From Pseudomonadota bacterium (lineage in GTDB: Bacteria; Pseudomonadota; Alphaproteobacteria; Rhizobiales; Beijerinckiaceae), in NCBI GenBank assembly GCA_021781815.1, contig JAJXWB010000011.1:62001-126000 (forward strand): a DNA stretch of 64,000 bases. Reading direction: 5' to 3'. Below the pieces are notes generated by a model, which was given only the letters and a program-made list of their open reading frames with translations, did not search any database and was not told the DNA's origin. The stretch's first letter is position 1. Each line of letters starts with the position of its first letter. A program made the translations under genes and the position numbers. Of this stretch, positions 18,747 to 27,123 are shown one piece after another.

Positions 18747-20942
18747 ATGGCCTCGAGGGCTGAAACGCAACGGTCGACCGAGCGGCCATCGGCCGCCGGG
18801 AGCGTCAGCGGCGCCCCGCCGTCGATGGATATCGGCGATTTTTATAGGATCGCTGCGACCCGTCTGCGCCTGTTGCTTCCCTGCATGGCGCTGGCGCTGG
18901 GGCTCGCGCTCGCTTATTCCCTGCTGACGCCGCGGACATATACGGCGACCATGTCGTTCCTCGTCGACCCGCGCGAACGTGTGCCGGTCGGCGTCGATGC
19001 GCCGCCGATGCCCCAAAACCCGGACCCCGCGCTCGTGGAAAGCCAGTTGCGGCTTCTCACCTCCCGCCCGGTGCTGGGCAAGGTCGTGGACGCCCAACGC
19101 CTCGCCGACGGGGGGGAAACGGGGCTTTTCGGCGAGGTCGCCGTGGCTCTGAAGTCCATGTTCGGCGGGCCGTCGCCCGATGCCGCGCGCGATGCGCGGC
19201 GCGAGGCGGCGATCGACCGCCTGGAGAAAGCGATCGCGGTCAAGCGCAGCGAAAAGAGCTATGTCGTCGACGTCGACGTGAAAGGTCCGACGCGCGAAAA
19301 GTCGGTCGCCCTGGCGCAGGCGCTCGCCGACGCCTTTTTTGCGGCGCAGACGCAGTTGAGCGACGATGTCGTCGACAAGGAGCGGATCTGGCTCGAACGC
19401 AAGACGCGGGAACTTCGCGCGCGCGTCGAACAGGCCGAACAGCAGGCGCAGGAATACCGCGACAAGAACACGCTGGTCGTGAGCGACGGACGGTCCTCGC
19501 CGGAACAGCGTCTCAAGGACGCAAACACCGCTCTGGTCGCGGCTCAGGGCAAACGCGCGGACGCCGAGGCGCGGTACGCTCAGATCAAAGCGGCCGGTTC
19601 AGCCGACCTTGCGGCGTCGCAGAGCGATCTGCATTCGCCGGTGATCGAGAAGCTGCGGTCCGATTATGCGGCATTGGCCCGCGACGAAGCCTATGCGCAG
19701 ACAGTGCTGGGCGCCCGCCACCCGAGCTATCTGACGATCAGGACGCAGCTTGAATCCGTCAAGGCGCAGATTCGAGCCGAACAGCAGCGGATTGCGCTTG
19801 CGACCGAACGCGACGTGAAGGCCGCGCGCGCAACCGAACAGAGCGCCGCCGCGCTTGTCGCCAGCCTGGAGGGGGCGACCAACAGGGTCGGCGACAAACG
19901 TGTCGAACTGAATGATCTGGATCATGCCGCGGCGGCCATGCGCGCCACTTACGAAAAGGCGCTCGCATCGTTGGAGAACGTCCGTCGGACCGCGGTTTCC
20001 TCGCCGCTCGCCGTATTGATCGATCCGCCGGTCGCCCCGGCGGCGCCATCGAGCCCCAAAACGACGGCGGCCTTCCTCATCGCGATTGGCGCCGGCTTGA
20101 ATCTGTGGATCGTCGCGGCGCTGATCGCCGAATACAGGGAGCGCCAGACCCGCGGCGGAGGACACGAGCCCGGGCCGGGCGAGGGGTTCTACGCTCCCGT
20201 TCGATCCGCGTCGCTCGGCGCCGCCGCGGTCAACGCCCGCAGCCATCGTTCATCCAGCAATCCCGTGGTGTTCGAGACGCCGGATTTGCGGCGCGCTGAC
20301 GCGCGGTCCGCCCGAACCGGCCCGTCGCGGGAGATAAGCGGCCCCGCGCTCGTCGCCGCGGCCATGCGCTCGCGCTCCCCCTACTCCGAAGCGATCGCAG
20401 AAATTCTCGATCATGCGCTCGACAGCCTTCGCCGCGTCGAGCATTCGCCATTCATCGGCGTCGCAGGCGCGGCGCCGCGGGCTGGCGCGACGACGCTCGC
20501 CCTGGCGCTGGCGCACGAGGCCTGCAACCGCGGCGACAGGGTTCTGCTGATCGACCGCTGCACGCGCTCGCCTGCGCTGACGGACTATTCCGGAGATTTT
20601 GAATCCGCGATCTTCGCCCGGTCCGGGCGGCCCGCCCGCATCATCAGGCCCGCGCGCGCCAGCGGCGGAGAAATTCTGGTCCTGCCGGTCGAGGGCGCAC
20701 AAGACGTCGACGAAGGGCTGGAGCGGGACGATGACGAATTCGATCTCGTCCTCGTCGATTGCGGCGATTTGCGCGCGGCCCGGCGTCTCGTCCAGCGCAC
20801 CGGGACAATCGACGGGCTGATTGCGGTCGACCGCGCCGGGCGGGGAGGCGTCGATATCTTCGACGCGCTAGCCCGCCTGGGCCTCGCCGATCTCTGTGTG
20901 GCGATCGTCCAGTTCGCATCCTCCGGGCGGGCGGAGCAATGA
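18747..20942 (+). CDS. GumC/Wzc-like polysaccharide co-polymerase with degenerate kinase domain
   Basis: 731 residues. A Wzz domain begins near residue 27 with a first membrane segment around residues 41-60. A long periplasmic coiled-coil region (GumC type, 'LERKTRELRARVEQAEQQAQ') follows, and a second membrane segment lies near residue 440-460. The C-terminal part resembles a bacterial tyrosine kinase ATPase, but the Walker A region is 'GAAPRAGATT' at residues 574-583, with Ala581 where lysine is required. 'RVLLIDRCTRSP' and 'FDLVLVDCG' correspond to the Walker A' and B motifs. There is no C-terminal tyrosine cluster. It probably controls chain length and export without kinase activity. Its stop overlaps the polymerase start. 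Confidence 0.88.
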   Translation: MASRAETQRSTERPSAAGSVSGAPPSMDIGDFYRIAATRLRLLLPCMALALGLALAYSLLTPRTYTATMSFLVDPRERVPVGVDAPPMPQNPDPALVESQLRLLTSRPVLGKVVDAQRLADGGETGLFGEVAVALKSMFGGPSPDAARDARREAAIDRLEKAIAVKRSEKSYVVDVDVKGPTREKSVALAQALADAFFAAQTQLSDDVVDKERIWLERKTRELRARVEQAEQQAQEYRDKNTLVVSDGRSSPEQRLKDANTALVAAQGKRADAEARYAQIKAAGSADLAASQSDLHSPVIEKLRSDYAALARDEAYAQTVLGARHPSYLTIRTQLESVKAQIRAEQQRIALATERDVKAARATEQSAAALVASLEGATNRVGDKRVELNDLDHAAAAMRATYEKALASLENVRRTAVSSPLAVLIDPPVAPAAPSSPKTTAAFLIAIGAGLNLWIVAALIAEYRERQTRGGGHEPGPGEGFYAPVRSASLGAAAVNARSHRSSSNPVVFETPDLRRADARSARTGPSREISGPALVAAAMRSRSPYSEAIAEILDHALDSLRRVEHSPFIGVAGAAPRAGATTLALALAHEACNRGDRVLLIDRCTRSPALTDYSGDFESAIFARSGRPARIIRPARASGGEILVLPVEGAQDVDEGLERDDDEFDLVLVDCGDLRAARRLVQRTGTIDGLIAVDRAGRGGVDIFDALARLGLADLCVAIVQFASSGRAEQ

Positions 20943-22249
20943 ACGACGACGCTGCGCCGTCGCGCCCCATGCTCCGCCGCCTTGCGCGCGCGCTTACCCT
21001 CCTCATGGTTCTGATGGCTTTCGGGTTGTCGGCGATGACCCTCACCGCCATCGGCGTCAAATACGACCAGCCCGGCGGCAGTTTCCTGCAGAAGATGCAC
21101 CCGGCGACCTGGACGGCGGCGCTGGCGCTGGCGACGAATTTTCTGTGGAGACCGGACCGCTTCGCCTATCTTGCGGGCATTCCCGTCCGCTTCCCCGGAA
21201 TGGCCTATTTCGTTGCGATGTGGGCCATGATGGTCTTGTTCGCCTCGGTTGTGCAACATGCGCCGGTCACGCCGCTGATCGACACTTTCTTCTGCGCGGT
21301 CGCCTTTCTCGTCCTCTACACGGACGCCGACCCGCCGCTGCGCCGCACGATCCGGATCGCTCTCCACGCCCTGCTGTTCGTCAACGCATGTGTGGGGATC
21401 GGCGAATTTCTCACGCACTCGCGCTTGACGCCCTTCGTCACCGGCGGCAAGGCGATCCTGCACGATTACAGATCGACCGCAATCCTCGGCCATCCCCTGA
21501 TTAATGCCGCTGTGAGCGCCGCTTACGCGCTTATGCTGTTCTTTGGCGGCGATCGATCGATCGGCTGGCCGCTGCGTATCGCGCTCGTCCTGACGCAGGC
21601 CTTCGCGCTCGTCACCTTCGGCGGTCGGACGGCCATCGTCCTGTGCGTGACTCTTGCGGCGCTCGGGACGATGCGTCCAGTTGCGGAAATCCTTGGCGGC
21701 CGTCGCTACGACATACGAATCGCGGTTCTTCTCGCGCTGATGGCGCCGATGCTTGCGGCTGCGATCATTCTGGCGGTCGACAGCGGCCGGCTCGACTCCT
21801 TCATGGAGAGGTTCACCGACGACAAGGGGTCAACCGAGGCGCGCGTCGTGATGTTTCAGCTCTTCGATTATTTTTCGATCGAGGAGATCCTGCTGGGTCC
21901 GGACCCCGAACGCCTGACGACAATTCAGAACACGCTCGGCATCGAGTATGGCATCGAGAATTCCTGGCTCGGGTTCTTGTTTCAATACGGCGCACTCGAG
22001 TCGATATTTTTCATCACGGGGTTTCTGGCGCTCGTCTGGGAGCTGTGGCGACGCGCCGGATCGTCGGCGACGCTGCTGATCGTCTTCCTGCTGATTCAGG
22101 TGAGCTCGGCCGCCGGCATTTCCGTCAAGTCGTTCATGTTCAATCAATTCGCGATCATGCTGCTCGCCATCTTCGGACGCGCCCGCGCGGATGAGGTTGT
22201 TGCGCGACAACCACCGCTCGCGCCGGCTTTCATCCCGAGGCGCGCATGA
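20939..22249 (+). CDS. Wzy/VpsF-like polysaccharide polymerase, multipass membrane protein
   Basis: 436 residues from the ATG at 20939, overlapping the co-polymerase stop (ATGA). About ten hydrophobic segments are visible, with a charged periplasmic-type loop around 'DSGRLDSFMERFTDDKGSTEARVVMF'-like sequence near residues 280-310, as in O-antigen ligase/Wzy proteins. 'ILGHPLINAAVSAAYALML' and 'TFGGRTAIVL' match the VpsF-like group of exopolysaccharide proteins as I remember it. It would polymerise repeat units in the periplasm. It is coupled to the flippase gene downstream. Assignment rests on topology and context more than on motifs. Confidence 0.8.
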   Translation: MNDDAAPSRPMLRRLARALTLLMVLMAFGLSAMTLTAIGVKYDQPGGSFLQKMHPATWTAALALATNFLWRPDRFAYLAGIPVRFPGMAYFVAMWAMMVLFASVVQHAPVTPLIDTFFCAVAFLVLYTDADPPLRRTIRIALHALLFVNACVGIGEFLTHSRLTPFVTGGKAILHDYRSTAILGHPLINAAVSAAYALMLFFGGDRSIGWPLRIALVLTQAFALVTFGGRTAIVLCVTLAALGTMRPVAEILGGRRYDIRIAVLLALMAPMLAAAIILAVDSGRLDSFMERFTDDKGSTEARVVMFQLFDYFSIEEILLGPDPERLTTIQNTLGIEYGIENSWLGFLFQYGALESIFFITGFLALVWELWRRAGSSATLLIVFLLIQVSSAAGISVKSFMFNQFAIMLLAIFGRARADEVVARQPPLAPAFIPRRA

Positions 22250-23682
22250 CATCCCGCAGCCTTCTGAAGAGCACGCTTCTTTACATGCCCGCGCAATTGC
22301 TCGGCCCTTTGGTGCAATTCGTGGTGGTGGTGACATGGACGCACCTGCTCGATCCGGCCGCTTTCGGCGTCGTCACCTTCGTCGTCGCGGCTCAGGAGCT
22401 GACGGCGCTCATCGGCCTGATCTGGTGGTCGCTTTACGTCCTGCGGTTTCGACAGCGGTTCCTCGGCGCGGACGCAAACAGGTTTCGGGCCATGGACAGC
22501 CGCATGGTGATCTCCGGCGCGCTCGCGCAGGCGATTTTTGCGCCCCTCTGCCTGCTGTCGATCGGCGTCGATCCGCACGTGCCGACTGTGCTGGCGGCGG
22601 CGAGTTATCTGGTCGCCCGGCTCGCGCTTGTCCATTACAGCGAATGGGCCCGCTCCGAGCACCGGATCGCCTCCTATTCCATCGCGCAACTCGCCGGACC
22701 TATCCTTGGATCCGGACTTTCGATCGTCGCGATCCAGCTGCTTGGCCCCTCGCCCGCGGTCGCGCTTTCCGCGATGGCCGCCGGCCAGGCGGTCGGCGCC
22801 GTGGGACTGATGGCCTCGCTTGGCGTTCGGCCGCGCTTCGGAGTCTTTGATCGTTCTATCTTCCGCGATGCCCGTCGCTACGGATTGCCGCTGGTCATCT
22901 CCGGCCTGTTCGCCTGGGCTGCGATCAACGGCGTGCGCATCCTCGTGCAGGCCGGCGCAGGCGTGGTCGGCGTCGGCTTGCTGTCGGCGGGATGGGGTCT
23001 CGGTCAGCGCATCGCCAATGTTGTCGCCATGCTCTGCACGGCCGCTGCGTTTCCGATCGCGGTCGATCGGATCGAATCCGGCGACAGGGACGGCGCGCTC
23101 GATCAGGTGTCGCTGAACGGCACGCTCATGTTCGCCTTGCTTGCGCCGGCGACCGCGGGCGTGGCGGCGCTGTCCGCTCCGATCGTCAATCTGCTGATCG
23201 CGGCCGACTACAGGGCCGTCACGGTCATCGTGCTGCCTGTTTCCGTCGCCGCAGGCGCCTTGCGGACGCTGAAGACGCATACGGCCGATCAGTGCGGCCT
23301 CCTGCTCGACCGCACGCGCGCCATGATGGCGTCAAACGCATTCGACGCCGCGACGACTCTCGTATGCGCGACGATCGGCATGTTGATGGGCGGCATCCCC
23401 GGCGCGGCGCTGGGGTGTTTCGTCGGCGCCGCCATATCCGCAATCGGCGCGCTGATTTATGCCGCTGCGTGGCTTCGCCTTCCCGTCGACATCGGTTCTT
23501 ACGCCAGAATCGCTCTGGCTACGGCGGCAATGACGCTTGCGCTCGCAATGTGCCCAACACCGAAAGACGCAGTCGCGATCGCCGCGGAAATCCTGCTGGG
23601 CGCGAGCGTCTATTTTCTGGGAGTAGGACTTCTGTTTCCTCCAGTGCGCGCAATAGCGCGCGACCGGCTGCGGCGGTCCTGA
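22246..23682 (+). CDS. Wzx-type oligosaccharide flippase
   Basis: 478 residues with 12 or more hydrophobic segments. The N-terminal 'YMPAQLLGPLVQFVVVVTWTH' and 'LDPAAFGVVTFVVAAQELT' resemble polysaccharide biosynthesis flippases of the MOP superfamily. It would translocate undecaprenyl-linked repeat units across the inner membrane. The ATG at 22246 overlaps the polymerase stop (ATGA), so co-polymerase, polymerase and flippase form one coupled unit. It converges on the minus-strand glycosyltransferase pair. Confidence 0.88.
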   Translation: MTSRSLLKSTLLYMPAQLLGPLVQFVVVVTWTHLLDPAAFGVVTFVVAAQELTALIGLIWWSLYVLRFRQRFLGADANRFRAMDSRMVISGALAQAIFAPLCLLSIGVDPHVPTVLAAASYLVARLALVHYSEWARSEHRIASYSIAQLAGPILGSGLSIVAIQLLGPSPAVALSAMAAGQAVGAVGLMASLGVRPRFGVFDRSIFRDARRYGLPLVISGLFAWAAINGVRILVQAGAGVVGVGLLSAGWGLGQRIANVVAMLCTAAAFPIAVDRIESGDRDGALDQVSLNGTLMFALLAPATAGVAALSAPIVNLLIAADYRAVTVIVLPVSVAAGALRTLKTHTADQCGLLLDRTRAMMASNAFDAATTLVCATIGMLMGGIPGAALGCFVGAAISAIGALIYAAAWLRLPVDIGSYARIALATAAMTLALAMCPTPKDAVAIAAEILLGASVYFLGVGLLFPPVRAIARDRLRRS

Positions 23683-23721
23683 CAGACCTGCAATGCCATT
23701 CGGAGATAGCGGGCGCCGGGC

Positions 23722-24690
23722 CTAAAGGATCGCCCAGCTTTCGATGCGCTGGCGCAATCGCAGCGGCAGAACCGACAGCGTGAGCAGCAAACAGATGTTT
23801 TTCAGCCGGCTGAGCGCTGAAATCCCGGGCTGTCGCGCAAACGCGCGCAGGGCGGCCGCCGTCGTGCGCAAACGGCTCTGGTCGGGAAGGCGTCTGCGAT
23901 CGTAGCCCCCATCCTTGGCGACGAGGAGCCAGAGGTTGGGGTATGCGCCGACCAGATGACCGCGTCTGCGCACGGCGTATCCACGCTCTCCGGCCAGCCG
24001 CTGCGCATTCTGCTGTCCCCAGAACTGGTAATAGGCATGGTCGCCCAGATTTTTCACGGTCTTTCGACCGGACGTCATGGAGACATTGCCGCCGTGCGTG
24101 CGGTAGAATCCAAGCGTGTCGTCGATGTGGCCGATGCGGCCGAAGAACGGGGAGGAATAGAGGAGATAGGCGTCCACCCCATCCCCGTCGAGGTGTTCGG
24201 CGCGGGCGAGCAGCGTCCGAACGTAATTTGCGTCAAATGCGTTGCCGCTCATCGGCGCGGAGGGAAAATAGCCATGGGCGTCGAAAAATTCTGCATGGCC
24301 TGAGTCCAGAAAGGCCTCGACCGGCCAGCTCTCGAACGATTGTCCGGTGACGCGCAGTCGGTAATTCAGGCAGGACAGGCCCGGCGACCATGCGGCGGCG
24401 ATGCGCGCGCAGGCATGGCTGAAAAGATAGTCGTCGGAATCGAGACCGATGATCACCTGGCCGCGCGCCTGATCGACTCCGGCCCTGAACGCGCTGGCCT
24501 GCCCGCCATTGGCCTTGAAGACCGCCTTCGCCGAGGGGCGCTGTTCGATCACGGCGCGCGAATTATCAGTGGAGCCGTCGTCGACGACGATGCACTCGAC
24601 GTCGCCATGCGTCTGGGAAAGGACCGAATCGATCGCTGCGCCCAGGAACTGCCCGTAATTGTAGTTGGTGATGATGACGGAGATCAGCAC
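23722..24690 (-). CDS. Glycosyltransferase, GT2 family
   Basis: 322 residues from a GTG at 24690. 'ISVIITNYNYGQFLGAAIDSVL' followed by 'CIVVDDGSTDNS' and 'GLDSDDYL' (the DXD-type metal site) define a GT-A fold inverting enzyme of GT2. No ATG is present near the family start, so GTG is chosen; upstream residues in the open frame do not fit. Hydrophobic residues near the C-terminus ('NICLLLTLSVLPLRL') may touch the membrane. It lies 52 bases downstream of the WecG-like gene and is probably co-transcribed with it. Confidence 0.88.
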   Translation of the reverse strand: MLISVIITNYNYGQFLGAAIDSVLSQTHGDVECIVVDDGSTDNSRAVIEQRPSAKAVFKANGGQASAFRAGVDQARGQVIIGLDSDDYLFSHACARIAAAWSPGLSCLNYRLRVTGQSFESWPVEAFLDSGHAEFFDAHGYFPSAPMSGNAFDANYVRTLLARAEHLDGDGVDAYLLYSSPFFGRIGHIDDTLGFYRTHGGNVSMTSGRKTVKNLGDHAYYQFWGQQNAQRLAGERGYAVRRRGHLVGAYPNLWLLVAKDGGYDRRRLPDQSRLRTTAAALRAFARQPGISALSRLKNICLLLTLSVLPLRLRQRIESWAIL

Positions 24691-24742
24691 GTTATGTCTT
24701 GTCCAGGAGGTGATGCGGGCCGATCCGGGGCCGGCGGCATGT

Positions 24743-25540
24743 TCATCTGCGCGGTTGACGCCCTGGTGGCGTCCCGGCGCCGCGGGATGGCTCTGCGTCG
24801 AGATATTGCCGGCGCGTCGCCAGCAGCGCAAACACATAGGCGCATTCGACGTATCGCGCGAACAGGTTGCGCGGGTCCGACAGCAACCGCCAAGCCCATT
24901 CCAGCCCCGCCTTCTGAATCCACTGCGGCGCCCGTCTCGACGCGCCCGCTATGAAATCAAGGGCCGCGCCGACGCAGACAAAGCCGACGCCGGGACATCG
25001 CGCGCGCAGCGCCTCGGCGAGGATTTCCTGTTTCGGCGCGCCCAGCGCAATGAAACACAGTCGCGCGCCGGACTCGCGGATCCGCGCCGCAACGCCGTCG
25101 GCCTGCCCGTGATCGGGCAACGAAATGATCGGCGCTTCCGCGCCAGCGATTTGGAGATCCGGACATCTGCCCATCAGGACGCCGAGCGCCCTCGCCTGCA
25201 CGTCGGGCATGGGGCCGACGAAGTAAACGGCAAGCCCCTCAGCCGCGGCTCTGTCGCACATTGGCGCGACCATGTCCGCGCCGGTCGTGCGCTCGATCTC
25301 GAAGCCATTGCGCCGATAGAGCCAGACCACGGGCCAGCCGTCCGCCGACACGAGGTCGGCTGTCTCGTAACATCGCCGGAATTCGGCGTCCCGCCGCAAT
25401 TTGGCGATATGGTCGAGATTGAGCGTAAACAGCACGAACGACCTGCCGGCCGCGAGACAGTCGAAAGTCATGTCGAGCGCCGCCCCGGGTGAAAATACAT
25501 TCACGCGGGCTGTCGAAATCACTTTTGACGATGCGACCAT
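24743..25540 (-). CDS. WecG/TagA/CpsF-family glycosyltransferase
   Basis: The family signatures 'TLNLDHIAKLRRDAEFRRC', 'ADLVSADGWPVVWLYRR' and 'FIALGAPKQEILAEAL' are present. These enzymes (GT26) transfer ManNAc(A), glucose or similar to a lipid-linked sugar, often as the second step of repeat-unit synthesis. The ATG at 25540 has GAAGGA eight or nine bases upstream and gives 265 residues; an in-frame ATG at 25588 would add 16 cysteine-containing residues and lacks a ribosome binding site. It is first in a two-gene minus-strand unit with the GT2 gene and divergent from the binding-protein gene. Confidence 0.88.
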   Translation of the reverse strand: MVASSKVISTARVNVFSPGAALDMTFDCLAAGRSFVLFTLNLDHIAKLRRDAEFRRCYETADLVSADGWPVVWLYRRNGFEIERTTGADMVAPMCDRAAAEGLAVYFVGPMPDVQARALGVLMGRCPDLQIAGAEAPIISLPDHGQADGVAARIRESGARLCFIALGAPKQEILAEALRARCPGVGFVCVGAALDFIAGASRRAPQWIQKAGLEWAWRLLSDPRNLFARYVECAYVFALLATRRQYLDAEPSRGAGTPPGRQPRR

Positions 25541-25763
25541 TTCACATGGTCCTTCAAGCCCGCAATCCATGCAAATACGTTCCGACATAAAACGAATTCA
25601 GAGCTATCAGACGTTCGTCAACGCCTCCTGAACGGAAGTTGCTTGCCGGCGAATTTCGCAAACCTCATCGCTCCTCCTGAGGCGTGGACGCTCGGAATTT
25701 TCTGGCCTCTCCAGCGCGTGCCGCCTGCCGCTGTCCGGCGCCCGTTCCGCGGCGGCGACGATT

Positions 25764-25797
25764 ATTGTTGACATTACATTATTGCATAAGCAACAAT
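25764..25797 (+). promoter_or_regulatory. Promoter with embedded inverted repeat, candidate MarR operator
   Basis: ATTGTTG (25764-25770) and its exact complement CAACAAT (25791-25797) flank 20 AT-rich bases. A perfect -35 TTGACA (25768-25773) overlaps the left arm, and AACAAT (25792-25797), 18 bases on, can serve as -10. The site lies about 100 bases before the binding-protein gene, so the MarR regulator encoded at the end of that unit is a candidate. The rest of the 25541-25897 gap shows no gene. Confidence 0.4.
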
Positions 25798-25897
25798 TGC
25801 CGCGGTCGCGCCGACAAGAGTGCGAATAGTCCTGTGGTGGCTGAGAGAGGACTGGTTCTTCCCCGAACAGCGACCCAACGGGCGGATGGGAGGAAAC

Positions 25898-27109
25898 ATG
25901 AACCGGCTTCGCAAAGTCGCGGCGCTGTCCGCATCCCTTTTGGCTATGTGCGTGGCGCGGGCGGGCGCTGAAATCTCCGATCGGGTCGTGCGCGTCGGGG
26001 TTCTCAACGACACGTCCGGCATCTTTCAGGACACCAATGGGCCGGGCTCGGTGGAAGCCGCGAAAATGGCGGCGGAGGACTTCGCTGGCGGCGGCAAGGA
26101 CATCAAGGTCGAAATTGTCTCCGGCGACCACCAGAACAAGGCGGACGTCGGTGTGGCGATTGTTCGGCGCTGGCTCGATGTGGACAAGGTCGATGCGGTC
26201 GTCGATCTGCCCAATTCCAGCGTCGGTCTCGCCGTCAATTCGCTGACGCGCGGCACGAAGATGACCGTGCTCGCCTCAAGCACCGCGTCCTCGGACCTCA
26301 CGGGATCGCAATGCTCGCCCAATCTTGTGCAATGGGTGACGGATACCTGGTCGATCGCGCACTCCACCGCAGGCGCCATGCTCAGACGCGGCGGCGATAC
26401 CTGGTTTTTCATCACGGTCAACTATGCGTTGGGTACGTCGATCGAGCGTGACGCCACGGCCTATATCGAAAGCAAGGGCGGCAAGGCGCTCGGCTCCGCC
26501 AGGCATCCGCTCGGCACGGCCGACTTCTCTTCGCTGCTGTTGCAGGCGCAAAGCTCGGGCGCGAAAGTCGTGGCCTTCGCCAACGCCGGCGCCGACGCCA
26601 ACAACGCGGTCAAGCAGGCGGCTGAATACGGCCTGCGCGCGGGCGGCCAGAAACTCGTGGCGTTTCTCGTGTTTGTCAACGACGTGCACGCCATGGGCCT
26701 GAAGGCTGCGCAGGGACTGCTGCTGACTGAAGCCTTCTACTGGGACATGAACGACCAGACGCGCGCATTTGCGAAGCGCTTTTCCGCCCGCATGGGCAAG
26801 GCGCCAAGCGCCAATCAGGCCGGCGTCTATTCGGCCACGCTCGCCTATCTGAAGGCCGTGGCGGCGACCGACAGCGACGACGCCAGCATCGTCGTGCCGC
26901 AGATGAAGAAGGCGCCGTTCATCGATCCGCTGTTCGGGCCGATGTCGATCCGGATGGACGGGCGCGCGCTGCACAACATGTATCTGTTCGAGGTCAAGTC
27001 GCCCGAGGAGAGCAGGGCGCCCTATGATTACTACAAGCTCGTCGACACCATTCCCGCCGATCAGGCGTTCCGGCCGATGGCCGAGGGCGGTTGCCCGTTC
27101 GTCAAGTAG
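25898..27109 (+). CDS. ABC transporter periplasmic binding protein (Leu/Ile/Val-type), probable aromatic-acid ligand
   Basis: 403 residues from the ATG at 25898 with GGAGGA six bases upstream. A signal peptide spans about the first 24 residues ('ALSASLLAMCVARAGA'). The mature part, 'DRVVRVGVLNDTSGIFQDTNGPG', 'KVEIVSGDHQNKADVG', is a type-I periplasmic binding protein of the branched-chain amino-acid family. Members next to aromatic catabolic genes in Rhodopseudomonas-like bacteria bind aromatic acids. No permease or ATPase genes are adjacent, so it must share a transporter encoded elsewhere. It is followed 14 bases on by a P450 gene. The ligand is inferred from that neighbour. Confidence 0.85.
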   Translation: MNRLRKVAALSASLLAMCVARAGAEISDRVVRVGVLNDTSGIFQDTNGPGSVEAAKMAAEDFAGGGKDIKVEIVSGDHQNKADVGVAIVRRWLDVDKVDAVVDLPNSSVGLAVNSLTRGTKMTVLASSTASSDLTGSQCSPNLVQWVTDTWSIAHSTAGAMLRRGGDTWFFITVNYALGTSIERDATAYIESKGGKALGSARHPLGTADFSSLLLQAQSSGAKVVAFANAGADANNAVKQAAEYGLRAGGQKLVAFLVFVNDVHAMGLKAAQGLLLTEAFYWDMNDQTRAFAKRFSARMGKAPSANQAGVYSATLAYLKAVAATDSDDASIVVPQMKKAPFIDPLFGPMSIRMDGRALHNMYLFEVKSPEESRAPYDYYKLVDTIPADQAFRPMAEGGCPFVK

Positions 27110-27123
27110 AAGGGGGACGCGCG

